A stretch of 43,445 nt of DNA from an uncultured Lachnospiraceae bacterium (GTDB lineage: Bacteria > Bacillota > Clostridia > Lachnospirales > Lachnospiraceae): contig CALFCS010000160.1 of NCBI GenBank assembly GCA_937950565.1, positions 1 to 43,445 on the forward strand. Reading direction: 5' to 3'. Below the pieces are notes generated by a model. It was given only the letters and a program-made list of their open reading frames with translations, was not told where the DNA came from and did no database searches. Below are positions 21,143 to 29,393 of the stretch, piece by piece. Every line of letters begins with the position of its first letter. Position 1 is the first letter of the stretch. A program made the position numbers and the translations under genes.

Positions 21143-23185
21143 ATGATTAAGCTAATGAAATATCTGAAGAAATCAGCCGGATACATGATTCTCATTGTGG
21201 CGCTTTTGTTCCTGCAGGCTTACTGTGATCTGTCGCTGCCGGATTATACGTCTAAGATTATTAATGTCGGTATCCAGCAGCAGGGAATTGAGGATGGCGT
21301 GCCGAAGAAAATCCGTGTAGCTTCAATGGAAAATCTGATGCTCCTTATGGGTGATTCTGCAAAGGAAGATATGGAGAATGCTTATAGCAGAGACGGGGAA
21401 GTCTATGTTTTGAAAAGCGGTATTTCCAGGAGTGAAAGAGAAGAGTTAGATAAAAATATTGGAGAAGCAGTAATGGCTCTGGCGGGAATTACACCGGAAA
21501 AGATGAAAGAAATGCCGGAATCGGTTGCATCTCAGGCGGCGGTAGCTTTTGTGCGTGCCGAATATGAAGCCATGGGAGAGGATGTAGATGCAATTCAGAT
21601 GAAATATCTGGTTGTTTCCGGGGTAAAGATGCTTCTTATGGCTCTGGTCATTATGCTGGCGGCAATTAGTATTACATTCCTGTCAGCAAGAGTAGCGGCT
21701 GCTCTCGGACATGATTTGAGAAATGCTGTTTACCGAAAGGTTATTGGATTTTCCAGCCGGGAGTATCACCGGTTTTCTACAGCATCCTTGATTACAAGGA
21801 GTACGAATGATGTGCAGCAGGTACAAATGGTCATGACGATGATGTTCCGGATTGTGCTTTATGCACCAATTCTTGGAATTGGTGGCGTTATGAAGGTGCT
21901 TCAGACAGATGCTTCTATGACATGGATTCTCGGTGTAGCCGTTGTGTTGATTATGCTGGTAATCGCGATGCTGTTTGGTATTGCGATGCCGAAGTTTACA
22001 AAGCTTCAGACTTTGATTGACCGTCTGAACCTGGTTACAAGGGAAATTCTTACAGGAATTCCGGTTATACGGGCATTCAGCCGGGAGAAGCATGAGGAAG
22101 AACGTTTTGAAAATGCCAATCTGGATCTTACAAAAACGAATCTTTTTGTAAACCGCTGTATGACTTTTATGATGCCGATTATGATGCTGATTATGAATGG
22201 TGTCTCTGTTTTGATTATTTATAATGGCGCCCATGCGGTAGATAACGGTACTATGCAGGTGGGAAATGTGATGGCATTTATCCAGTATGCGATGCAGATT
22301 ATTATGTCCTTCCTGATGATTACGGCGATGTCGATTATGCTTCCAAGGGCAAATGTAGCGGCGCTTCGTATTGTGGAGGTACTGCATACAGAAGCCGGAA
22401 TTGAAGATCCGGAGAATCCGGTATCTCCTATGGAGGACAGGAAAGGGGAAGTGGAATTTGACCATGTATCCTTTGCCTATCCGGAGGCGGGAGAAAACGT
22501 ACTGACGGATATTAGTTTTAAAGCAAAAAAGGGAGAGACGATAGCAGTCATTGGAAGTACCGGAAGTGGAAAGAGTACACTTGTGAATCTGATTCCGAGA
22601 TTTTATGATGTAACGAAAGGCTCGGTAAAGGTAGATGGCACAGACGTACGCGATATGACGCAGAAGGAGTTAAGGGACCGGCTTGGCTACGTGCCGCAGA
22701 AGGGTGTTTTATTTTCCGGAACGATTGATTCCAATATCCGGTATGGGAAAACGGATATTTCAGAAGAACAGGTTAGGGAAGCGGCACAGGTGGCACAGGC
22801 AGAGGAATTTATTACGGCGAAGCCGGAAGCCTATGATGCACCGATTTCCCAGGGAGGCACGAATGTGTCCGGTGGGCAGAAGCAGAGACTTTCGATTGCC
22901 AGGGCAATTGCCAAGGAGCCGGAAATCTTTATTTTTGACGATAGTTTCTCGGCGCTTGATTTTAAGACAGACAGTCAGCTTCGGAAGGCTCTGAAGAAAC
23001 ATACGAAGGATGCGACGACGATTATTGTAGCGCAGCGAATCAGTACGATTTTGGATGCAGACCAGATTCTTGTATTGGATGACGGCCGGATGGCAGGAAT
23101 CGGAACACACAGGGAGCTTATGAAGGGTTGTGAAGTATATCGTCAGATTGCAATGTCTCAGTTGTCAGAGGAGGAATTAGCATGA
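21143..23185 (+). CDS. ABC exporter subunit 1, degenerate ATP site
   Basis: This is half of a heterodimeric ABC exporter (transmembrane domain plus ATPase in one chain, 680 aa). Between TM1 and TM2 lies a long, charged extracytoplasmic insert (about residues 35-155), unusual in the simplest exporters. Walker A GSTGSGKST is at 471-479 and the signature NVSGGQKQRLSIARA is intact, but the catalytic Glu after Walker B is Asp (FIFDDSFSALD, Asp600), so this subunit contributes the weak ATP site. The substrate is unknown: drugs, lipids or peptides are all possible. It overlaps the next gene by 4 bp. GAGGG precedes ATG 21143. Confidence 0.9.
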   Translation: MIKLMKYLKKSAGYMILIVALLFLQAYCDLSLPDYTSKIINVGIQQQGIEDGVPKKIRVASMENLMLLMGDSAKEDMENAYSRDGEVYVLKSGISRSEREELDKNIGEAVMALAGITPEKMKEMPESVASQAAVAFVRAEYEAMGEDVDAIQMKYLVVSGVKMLLMALVIMLAAISITFLSARVAAALGHDLRNAVYRKVIGFSSREYHRFSTASLITRSTNDVQQVQMVMTMMFRIVLYAPILGIGGVMKVLQTDASMTWILGVAVVLIMLVIAMLFGIAMPKFTKLQTLIDRLNLVTREILTGIPVIRAFSREKHEEERFENANLDLTKTNLFVNRCMTFMMPIMMLIMNGVSVLIIYNGAHAVDNGTMQVGNVMAFIQYAMQIIMSFLMITAMSIMLPRANVAALRIVEVLHTEAGIEDPENPVSPMEDRKGEVEFDHVSFAYPEAGENVLTDISFKAKKGETIAVIGSTGSGKSTLVNLIPRFYDVTKGSVKVDGTDVRDMTQKELRDRLGYVPQKGVLFSGTIDSNIRYGKTDISEEQVREAAQVAQAEEFITAKPEAYDAPISQGGTNVSGGQKQRLSIARAIAKEPEIFIFDDSFSALDFKTDSQLRKALKKHTKDATTIIVAQRISTILDADQILVLDDGRMAGIGTHRELMKGCEVYRQIAMSQLSEEELA

Positions 23186-25017
23186 GTGAGCAGAGAAGAA
23201 GAGGACATATGGGCGGGCGTGGAATGCGTCCGGCAGAGAAAGCCAAAGACTTCCGGGGAGCGATGACAAAGCTGTTCCGTTACATGAAGAAATATAGGTT
23301 TCGCTTTGCCCTGATGTTTCTTTTTGCGGTGGCAGGAACGATTTTTAATATTGTAGGGCCTAAAATTCTGGGAAAAGCTACGACAGAACTTTTCAATGGC
23401 CTTGTGGCAAAGGTAAATGGTACGGGTGGAATTAATTTTGAAAAGATTGGCATGATTCTTCTGTGGACAATGGGATTATATTTGTTAAGCGCTTGTTTTT
23501 CGTTTGTTCAAGGATTTGTGATGACTGGAATCTCGAATGATGTAACATACAGTCTCAGGAAAGATATTTCAAAGAAGATTAACAGACTTCCGTTAAATTA
23601 TTTTGAAAGCAGAACAAATGGAGAGATTCTTTCCCGTGTGACAAATGATGTGGATACGTTGCAGATGAGTCTGAATCAAAGTCTGACTCAGCTGATTACT
23701 TCTGTAACGACACTGATTGGTGTATTTGTGATGATGCTGTCCATTAATGTATGGATGACTCTGGCGGCGCTTCTGATTCTGCCGGTTTCCATGCTGATTA
23801 TTCAGAAGGTGATGAAACGTTCGCAGAAATATTTCCAGGCACAGCAGAAGTATCTGGGTGAGGTAAATGGCCAGATTGAAGAGAATTTTGGCGGACATAA
23901 TGTAGTGAAGGTTTTTAATAAAGAAAATGATGTGGTAGAGGAATTTGAGAAGGACAACCAGAAGCTTTATGAATCTGCATGGAAATCTCAGTTCTTCTCA
24001 GGAATGATGATGCCGATCATGCAGTTTGTAGGAAACCTTGGCTATGTAATGGTGGCGATTCTGGGTGGCTGGTTTGCCATTAAAGGGGCGATTGAGGTTG
24101 GTGAGATTCAGTCCTTTTTCCAGTATATCCGCAACTTTACCCAGCCGGTGCAGCAGATTGCACAGGTAACGAACCTGCTCCAGTCTTCGGCGGCGGCATC
24201 TGAGCGTGTGTTCGAATTTCTGGAGGAGCCGGAGGAAGAGCAGAAGGTTTCAAATCCGGTGGATATTACAGGACTTTCCGGCAACGTCCAGTTCGAACAT
24301 GTTGCTTTTGGATATCAGCCGGATAAAATTATCATTCATGATTTTTCCGCAAAAGTGAAGGATGGACAGAAGATTGCGATTGTCGGGCCAACCGGTGCAG
24401 GGAAGACGACCATGGTGAAGCTTCTGATGCGTTTCTATGATGTGAACAGCGGGGCAATCCGGGTGGATGGCCATGATATTAAAGATTTTAACCGAAGCAG
24501 CCTTCGAGAAATGTTCGGTATGGTTCTGCAGGACACATGGCTTTTTTCGGGAACGATTATGGAAAATATCCGGTATGGACGGCTGGATGCGACGGATGAG
24601 GAAGTCATTGCGGCGGCAAAGGCGGCGCATATTCATAATTTCATCATGCAGCAGCCGGGAGGATACCAGATGGTCCTGGATGAAGAAACAAGCAATATTT
24701 CCCAGGGACAGAAGCAGCTTCTTACGATTGCAAGAGCAATTTTGGCAGACAATAAGATTTTGATTCTGGATGAGGCAACTTCGTCCGTAGATACCAGAAC
24801 GGAAATGCAGATTCAGAAGGCGATGGATAATCTGATGCGGGGAAGAACCAGTTTTGTGATTGCACACCGTTTGTCTACGATTAAAGATGCAGATTTGATT
24901 CTGGTCATGAAAGACGGAGATATTATTGAACAAGGCTCACATGAGATGCTTCTGGCAAAGAAAGGATTTTATGCAGACCTTTATAACAGTCAATTTGAAA
25001 AAGCAGAAGCGGTGTGA
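23182..25017 (+). CDS. ABC exporter subunit 2, competent ATP site
   Basis: This is the partner half-transporter, 611 aa. Six membrane helices lie in the N-terminal half (MFLFAVAGTIFNIVGPKILG onward). Walker A GPTGAGKTT is at 402-410, the signature is NISQGQKQLL, and Walker B is ILILDEATSS with catalytic Glu531. The Gln in the signature in place of Gly is common in such pairs. The first 20 residues are basic and Gly/Arg-rich. The 4-bp overlap with subunit 1 indicates coupled translation. The arrangement matches LmrCD/BmrCD-like exporters. Confidence 0.9.
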   Translation: MSEQRRRGHMGGRGMRPAEKAKDFRGAMTKLFRYMKKYRFRFALMFLFAVAGTIFNIVGPKILGKATTELFNGLVAKVNGTGGINFEKIGMILLWTMGLYLLSACFSFVQGFVMTGISNDVTYSLRKDISKKINRLPLNYFESRTNGEILSRVTNDVDTLQMSLNQSLTQLITSVTTLIGVFVMMLSINVWMTLAALLILPVSMLIIQKVMKRSQKYFQAQQKYLGEVNGQIEENFGGHNVVKVFNKENDVVEEFEKDNQKLYESAWKSQFFSGMMMPIMQFVGNLGYVMVAILGGWFAIKGAIEVGEIQSFFQYIRNFTQPVQQIAQVTNLLQSSAAASERVFEFLEEPEEEQKVSNPVDITGLSGNVQFEHVAFGYQPDKIIIHDFSAKVKDGQKIAIVGPTGAGKTTMVKLLMRFYDVNSGAIRVDGHDIKDFNRSSLREMFGMVLQDTWLFSGTIMENIRYGRLDATDEEVIAAAKAAHIHNFIMQQPGGYQMVLDEETSNISQGQKQLLTIARAILADNKILILDEATSSVDTRTEMQIQKAMDNLMRGRTSFVIAHRLSTIKDADLILVMKDGDIIEQGSHEMLLAKKGFYADLYNSQFEKAEAV

Positions 25018-25038
25018 GAGATAGGTTAAAAATCGAAA

Positions 25039-25084
25039 ATACGGAAACAGTGTATCTTGATATTCCAAAGCACTGTTTCCGTAT
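25039..25084. terminator. 14-bp perfect hairpin between convergent transcripts
   Basis: ATACGGAAACAGTG (25039-25052) pairs perfectly with CACTGTTTCCGTAT (25071-25084). On the minus strand it is followed by TTTCGATTTTT, so it should end the rloB transcript best, and probably the ABC transcript too. Confidence 0.75.
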
Positions 25085-25119
25085 ATTAATATGTACATGA
25101 AATTATATATCTAATAATT

Positions 25120-25824
25120 CTATACTACATCTTTTATAATTTCCTCAATAATCTTTCCAATATTACTTGTAAGATTATCCAATGCATTTTCAGCACACTG
25201 ATTCAAATTTACTTCTTGGTTAATTGCTGTATGTATATTTGCAGCTAACTCGCCAATTGCCGGATTCTCCTTAGGGTTCATTCCACTTCGTTCTGTAAAA
25301 AGCGCAGTGATATATCTTCGTTTACCAACTTTTCTGTTTTGTAATATTTCATCATGATTTGGGAGTATGAGTTCCTCATATGATTTTTCGTAATGTAATA
25401 ATAAGAATAATTCAAAGCTTGGATTTGTGATAGCCAGGATATTGTTATTTCGCCCCATTTGATAGATTTCTTTGAATGTGTCCGGATAGTTTTTGTATAT
25501 ATCAGCATCGAAAACAATAACCATTTTATCGTGATTAATGTCAAACTTGTTTTTGGCAATTTCTTTCTGCCTTTCTGCAAATTTAATCAAAGCTTTAGGA
25601 TTAGAAAGATGGGCATCTTCGTCAGTTTTTTCCATTAATCGGATGTCAATCAATGGATGGATGCCCAATTGCTTTCTCATATCAATAAGCTTGCGAAAAT
25701 ACCACACTTCCGTATTTGAACCTTCGCAAATGAAAAAGTACTTTCGGAATGGTTCTTTTTGTTCCTCGGCATCGGTTGGTCGCTTATTCCAATCAGTATA
25801 TGTACGTATGGGGGACATAATCAT
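25120..25824 (-). CDS. RloB-like TOPRIM protein, likely effector of an AbiL-type defence pair
   Basis: RloB proteins pair with an AAA ATPase in abortive-infection systems and are thought to act on RNA or DNA. Residues 30-44 (FFICEGSNTEVWYF) give the TOPRIM-like Glu35; VIVFDAD (102-108) gives the DxD pair; NPSFELFLLLH is a RloB hallmark. Length 234 aa. It overlaps the ATPase gene by 4 bp (25821-25824), so the two are translated together. The product lacks membrane segments. I infer a toxin-like role by analogy with RloAB, AbiL and PARIS. Confidence 0.8.
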   Translation of the reverse strand: MIMSPIRTYTDWNKRPTDAEEQKEPFRKYFFICEGSNTEVWYFRKLIDMRKQLGIHPLIDIRLMEKTDEDAHLSNPKALIKFAERQKEIAKNKFDINHDKMVIVFDADIYKNYPDTFKEIYQMGRNNNILAITNPSFELFLLLHYEKSYEELILPNHDEILQNRKVGKRRYITALFTERSGMNPKENPAIGELAANIHTAINQEVNLNQCAENALDNLTSNIGKIIEEIIKDVV

Positions 25825-27179
25825 ACCCCCTCTCTAAATTCGAATCTGTTAAAGACAGGTATTGCACCGTATCGTCCTTCCAGATAAGCTTTGCTCAGCT
25901 TTTTGTCATAACGTTCTTTAAAGCAATCAAGTGAATAAATTTTGCTGTTATTTTCTTCATCTCTTTCTAAGAACCAAATTTCATCCCTGCGGAACAACTC
26001 CTGATCCATTATTGAAGCTTCATGTGTTGTAAAAATCAACTGAATCTTATGCTCCTTATGTCTTTCATTAAATAGTTCCAGGAAGTGCTCTGTGAGCTTC
26101 GGATGCAAACTTCTTTCTAATTCATCCACAATATAAACAACGTCATCCTCCTTCATAAGGAGCATATCCATCAGATCAAAAAGGCGTCTTGTGCCATCGG
26201 ATTCATCCTCAAAGTCGAAATCATATAATGACTTCCCATGTTTTAGCTTAATTGTGGTAATTTTAGGTTCATCATTTCCATTAAATTCAATATTGAAGAA
26301 TGATGTATCGGATCTTCCGGACATACGAAAAGTTTTTTTGTTGGTTTTTGATAATTTTTTCTTTATCTTTTCCATTACTTCATTTAAAATTGGTTTAGGC
26401 AACATTTTTGACAAATCATTTGAATCGATTTCTTCAATTCGTACATTTGATACGCCTGTGTCAAATGTGGAAATTAAATTATTAATCAATGTCAATGAAT
26501 CATTTTCATAATAATACTTAAAATCAGTTACTCCGGAATTTGGAGTAATAATTACGATATGACGCTTCAGCCAATGAAATACTTTCTTAAATACTTGAAA
26601 ATTGGAATCATCCAAAATCCTTTTTCCATGATTCATTTCTGTCAAAAATAAATCCATTGTGTTATCTTCAAAATCCGAAGCATACGTATCAAATCGATTA
26701 TCTTCTTCTTTTGTTAATGTAACAGAAGAATCAAGGACAGGCTTCGACTGTTCTTCTCTCTCAAAAATGCATTTTGCTCCCCCATTTTGATATAGTTCAT
26801 AAAGCCACTCCCCTGTTATCCGACGTTTAGCAAGAATTGCAGAGAATCCATACGCATAGAACTTGTCATCAATTTCCATCTGTATTTCAAAAACACTGTT
26901 TCGTGTTTCATTTTCCTTATTGTTACGACAGAAATATTTTGTCCCCCATACTGGCAGGCCGTATTCTAATGTTGATTTAAAAAAATGAAAAAAATCAACC
27001 AGATTACTTTTACCGGAGGCATTTGCGCCGTAAATAACAGCGTGCTTTAACAGTTTGGTGTTGCTGCCAATTTTTACCCGGTGTTCCAGTTTTGTACGTA
27101 TTTTTGATGATGATATCATTGTCAATTCTGTTTCTCTATCAAATGACTTAAAATTTTCGACTACTATTTTTGTCAGCAT
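25821..27179 (-). CDS. RloA-like AAA/SMC-type ATPase, AbiL-type defence sensor
   Basis: The start at ATG 27179 (MLTKIVVENFKSF) is chosen over GTG 27188 because AAAGGAG ends 10 nt before ATG but only 1 nt before GTG. Walker A GANASGKS is at 51-58, in the typical YGANASGKSNL form of OLD/RloA ATPases. Walker B is VVYIVDELERSLHP, with catalytic Glu, followed by LIFTTHEASIMD. The 452-aa length is usual. Together with the overlapping RloB-like gene this forms a two-gene unit with its own promoter, characteristic of anti-phage modules, set between housekeeping genes. Confidence 0.85.
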   Translation of the reverse strand: MLTKIVVENFKSFDRETELTMISSSKIRTKLEHRVKIGSNTKLLKHAVIYGANASGKSNLVDFFHFFKSTLEYGLPVWGTKYFCRNNKENETRNSVFEIQMEIDDKFYAYGFSAILAKRRITGEWLYELYQNGGAKCIFEREEQSKPVLDSSVTLTKEEDNRFDTYASDFEDNTMDLFLTEMNHGKRILDDSNFQVFKKVFHWLKRHIVIITPNSGVTDFKYYYENDSLTLINNLISTFDTGVSNVRIEEIDSNDLSKMLPKPILNEVMEKIKKKLSKTNKKTFRMSGRSDTSFFNIEFNGNDEPKITTIKLKHGKSLYDFDFEDESDGTRRLFDLMDMLLMKEDDVVYIVDELERSLHPKLTEHFLELFNERHKEHKIQLIFTTHEASIMDQELFRRDEIWFLERDEENNSKIYSLDCFKERYDKKLSKAYLEGRYGAIPVFNRFEFREGV

Positions 27180-27246
27180 AAGTATCACACTCCTTTTGTT
27201 GAGTTAATCTACGACTTGCTATTTGACGATTTTTTCTCTAAATAAT

Positions 27247-27275
27247 ATTATAATATATTATATACAATTATGCAA
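27247..27275 (-). promoter_or_regulatory. Promoter of the RloA/RloB pair
   Basis: On the minus strand, TTGCAT (27275-27270), a 17-bp spacer and TATAAT (27252-27247). Confidence 0.65.
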
Positions 27276-27332
27276 AGAAATATTTAATGATAATTTTTTG
27301 GGTATATTCTGTTCTCTATTGGTAAAAGAATA

Positions 27333-27341
27333 TGATATAAT
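27333..27341 (+). promoter_or_regulatory. Extended -10 promoter into the structured tract
   Basis: TGATATAAT matches the extended -10 form TGnTATAAT; no good -35 box is seen. Transcription would start near 27348 and cross the hairpins and 60-bp repeats before the carboxypeptidase gene. Confidence 0.4.
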
Positions 27342-27365
27342 GTCCACGAAAGCAATGAGCAGTGC

Positions 27366-27461
27366 CAAAGTGCAAAAAAGCAATCGACTGCTTGCTGGCG
27401 AATTGCTTTTCTTGCACTTTGATAGGGCGAAAGCCCGTGAACGAAAGAGCGGAACGCTCTT
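27366..27461 (+). ncRNA. Candidate structured RNA: three consecutive hairpins
   Basis: A long hairpin (27366-27384 with 27402-27421, CAAAGTGCAA arms with one bulge), then GGGC-GAAA-GCCC (27425-27436) with a GNRA tetraloop, then AAGAGCG-GAA-CGCTCTT (27445-27461). The spacing is tight and no ORF with a ribosome site runs through. It may be a leader or stand-alone RNA, or a mobile palindromic element. Confidence 0.35.
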
Positions 27462-27481
27462 GAGTTGTGCACTGCGGTCTA

Positions 27482-27601
27482 CGGTATAATGTGAACACTT
27501 GGCGAGGTATTACACGAGCCTAGTGAGAACATATGCCCTTGCGGTATAATGTGAACACTTGGCGAGGTATTGCACGAGCCTAGTGAGAACATATGCCCTT
27601 G
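27482..27601 (+). repeat. Two tandem copies of a 60-bp unit
   Basis: Units 27482-27541 and 27542-27601 are 59/60 identical (A27512 against G27572). Each holds TATAATG near its start and an imperfect hairpin (CACTTGGC with GCCTAGTG). The unit does not code for protein. Two copies are too few, and too adjacent, to be CRISPR. Positions 27180-27662 otherwise contain no gene. Confidence 0.9.
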
Positions 27602-27662
27602 TGGCAAGATAATATTAAAATACTGTTGCAATAAAAGATCGTTAAGATAGGAGAACAATTAG

Positions 27663-29096
27663 ATGAGAACAGGCGGAAAAATACTGTTAATGATGTTAAT
27701 ATTGGTTTTGGGAATCAGTCCTGCAGTGTCGGTATCTGCATCAGAGGTGGCGCAGGAGGAACTTACACCAGAGGAGCAGGCGGAAATTGCGGAGCAGCAG
27801 AGAGTCTATGCGCTCCCGGTACAGACAAATGAACTGCCGGGATGGCCGCAGGGACCCGGCACATACGGGGAAGCGGCGATTGTCATGGAGGCGGAGACAG
27901 GAGCCATTCTTTATGCGAAGAATATCGACGACCACCACTATCCTGCAAGTATTACAAAGGTGCTGACAGCGCTTGTTGCCCTGGAAAATGGGCAGTTTAG
28001 CGATCCGGTTGTTTTTTCACACGACTGTGTGGCATTTATGAAACCGGGAGATTCTTCTGTAGGATTAAAAGAAGGAAACATGATTACTCTGGAGCAGGCG
28101 TTATATGCAACGCTTCTTGCATCTGCAAATGAGGCTGCCTATGCGGTGGGAGAGAATGTCGGGAAAAATGCAGGTCATGATTATAGCTGGTTTATTGAGC
28201 AGATGAATGCGAAATGTAAGAGCCTTGGCGGGGAGAATTCTAATTTTGTCAATACAAATGGATTACATGACCCACAGCATTATACATGTGCCAGGGACAT
28301 GGCGCTGATTGGAAGTGAGATATTTACAAAGCATCCGGAATTTTTTACGATTGTACAGACACAGGAATATAAAATAGAAGCTTCTCCGACGACAGAAGAG
28401 CATATTTTTCAGCAGAAGCATAAGATGCTGAAACCTAATAATGAAAATTATTATCCTTATGCAGTCGGAGGTAAGACCGGATTTACGTCAGACGCGTTAT
28501 CTACCTTAATTACAATGGCAGATAACGGGCAGATGAAGCTGGTTTGTGTTGTCCTTCGGACACACGGGAAAAATGTATATCCGGACACAAGAAATCTTTT
28601 CGAATATGCCTTCCAGAATTTTATTAAAATAGATGTGGCTTCCCAGGAAATGCCGGAAGAAATCGAAAGTATTCTTCCGGAAGGAAATTCCGGATATGTC
28701 GTAATTCCTTCCGGGCTTGATTTTACACAGCTGAGCATGGAGATTGTGCCGGATGAAGGAATCAGCGATGAAGGAACTTTGGTTTACAGCTATGAAGGTC
28801 AGACAGTAGGGCAGGCAAGAGCGCGTCTCAGCACGTCCTACCTTGAAGCACATTCGGCGAAGGTGGAAAAAGCAGAAGAAAGTAAAGAGGAATCTGAGAA
28901 AGATTCAGAAGAAAAGAATGAAATTGATCAAAGTAAGACGAAACGAAGTAAAACAGAAATAATAATCTTATTTGCCGCAGTAGTATTATTTGTGGTACTT
29001 GTGATTATTCTCATTATATTAATTATAAGGAGACACCTGCAGCAAAAAAGGCGGAGACAAAGAAGAGAAAAAAGGCAAAAAACCCTTGACGAATAA
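27663..29096 (+). CDS. Membrane-anchored D-Ala-D-Ala carboxypeptidase (DacF/PBP5-like)
   Basis: This low-molecular-mass penicillin-binding protein trims the terminal D-Ala of peptidoglycan stems. A signal peptide covers residues 1-26 (cleavage near SVSASE). The three active-site motifs are present: SITK (96-99), SAN (in LLASANEAAYAV) and KTG (in AVGGKTGFTSDA). An acidic Glu/Lys-rich linker and a C-terminal hydrophobic helix (about 430-455, IILFAAVVLFVVLVIILIIL) followed by basic residues anchor it, unlike the amphipathic anchor of classical PBP5. Length 477 aa. Start ATG 27663 follows TAGGAGAAC. A sporulation role is possible for DacF types, but the context does not settle it. Confidence 0.9.
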   Translation: MRTGGKILLMMLILVLGISPAVSVSASEVAQEELTPEEQAEIAEQQRVYALPVQTNELPGWPQGPGTYGEAAIVMEAETGAILYAKNIDDHHYPASITKVLTALVALENGQFSDPVVFSHDCVAFMKPGDSSVGLKEGNMITLEQALYATLLASANEAAYAVGENVGKNAGHDYSWFIEQMNAKCKSLGGENSNFVNTNGLHDPQHYTCARDMALIGSEIFTKHPEFFTIVQTQEYKIEASPTTEEHIFQQKHKMLKPNNENYYPYAVGGKTGFTSDALSTLITMADNGQMKLVCVVLRTHGKNVYPDTRNLFEYAFQNFIKIDVASQEMPEEIESILPEGNSGYVVIPSGLDFTQLSMEIVPDEGISDEGTLVYSYEGQTVGQARARLSTSYLEAHSAKVEKAEESKEESEKDSEEKNEIDQSKTKRSKTEIIILFAAVVLFVVLVIILIILIIRRHLQQKRRRQRREKRQKTLDE

Positions 29097-29105
29097 TGGG
29101 TTTTT
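29078..29105 (+). terminator. 8-bp inverted repeat, probable terminator of the carboxypeptidase gene
   Basis: AAAAACCC (29078-29085) pairs with GGGTTTTT (29098-29105); the stop codon (29094-29096) lies in the loop. The -35 box of the next promoter is in the same loop. Confidence 0.45.
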
Positions 29106-29114
29106 ACCTATAAT
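29086..29114 (+). promoter_or_regulatory. Promoter of the ileS T-box transcript
   Basis: TTGACG (29086-29091), a 17-bp spacer and TATAAT (29109-29114). It starts inside the end of the carboxypeptidase gene. Confidence 0.75.
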
Positions 29115-29134
29115 ATAACAGCACATGAAAAAAA

Positions 29135-29374
29135 TGATGACGAAGACAGTAAGATATGTAAGAACGCCAAAGCGAGCCGGGGATGGTGTAAGCCCGGTGC
29201 AAGTAAGATATATCTGAACATCACTTCCGAGTTGCGATGCTCGAACAACGGTAAGTTGGTTCAGTAGAGTTCGACGGATTTCCCCCGTTACAGGGAAGAC
29301 ATATGATAGTATGTTTAGGTGGTTAATAAACGTGAGTTTTGGCTCTCGTCCTATACAGGACGGGAGCCTGTTTT
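29135..29374 (+). promoter_or_regulatory. T-box leader (isoleucine) of ileS
   Basis: A T-box RNA reads tRNA charging and permits transcription when tRNA-Ile is uncharged. The leader shows Stem I features (AGTAAGATATGTAAG, AGCGAGCCGGGG...AAGCCCGGTG), a likely specifier ATC (29220-29222) in GAACATCACTTCCGAG, and an antiterminator (29314-29333) whose bulge AGGTGGT contains the TGG that pairs with the tRNA end. The usual ACCGCG part is replaced by TTAATAAACG, so it is a divergent T-box. The terminator is GGCTCTCGTCC (29341-29351) with GGACGGGAGCC (29358-29368) followed by TGTTTT. The exact ends are estimated. Confidence 0.85.
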
Positions 29375-29393
29375 GATTATTAAGGAGGTAGCT

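Noticed and set aside
27223..27489. Open frame of 88 codons in the structured tract
   Set aside because: It runs through hairpins and repeats, has no ribosome site and no sensible composition.
27482..27601. Possible CRISPR repeats
   Set aside because: Only two units, directly adjacent with no spacers, and 60 bp long; no cas gene is nearby.
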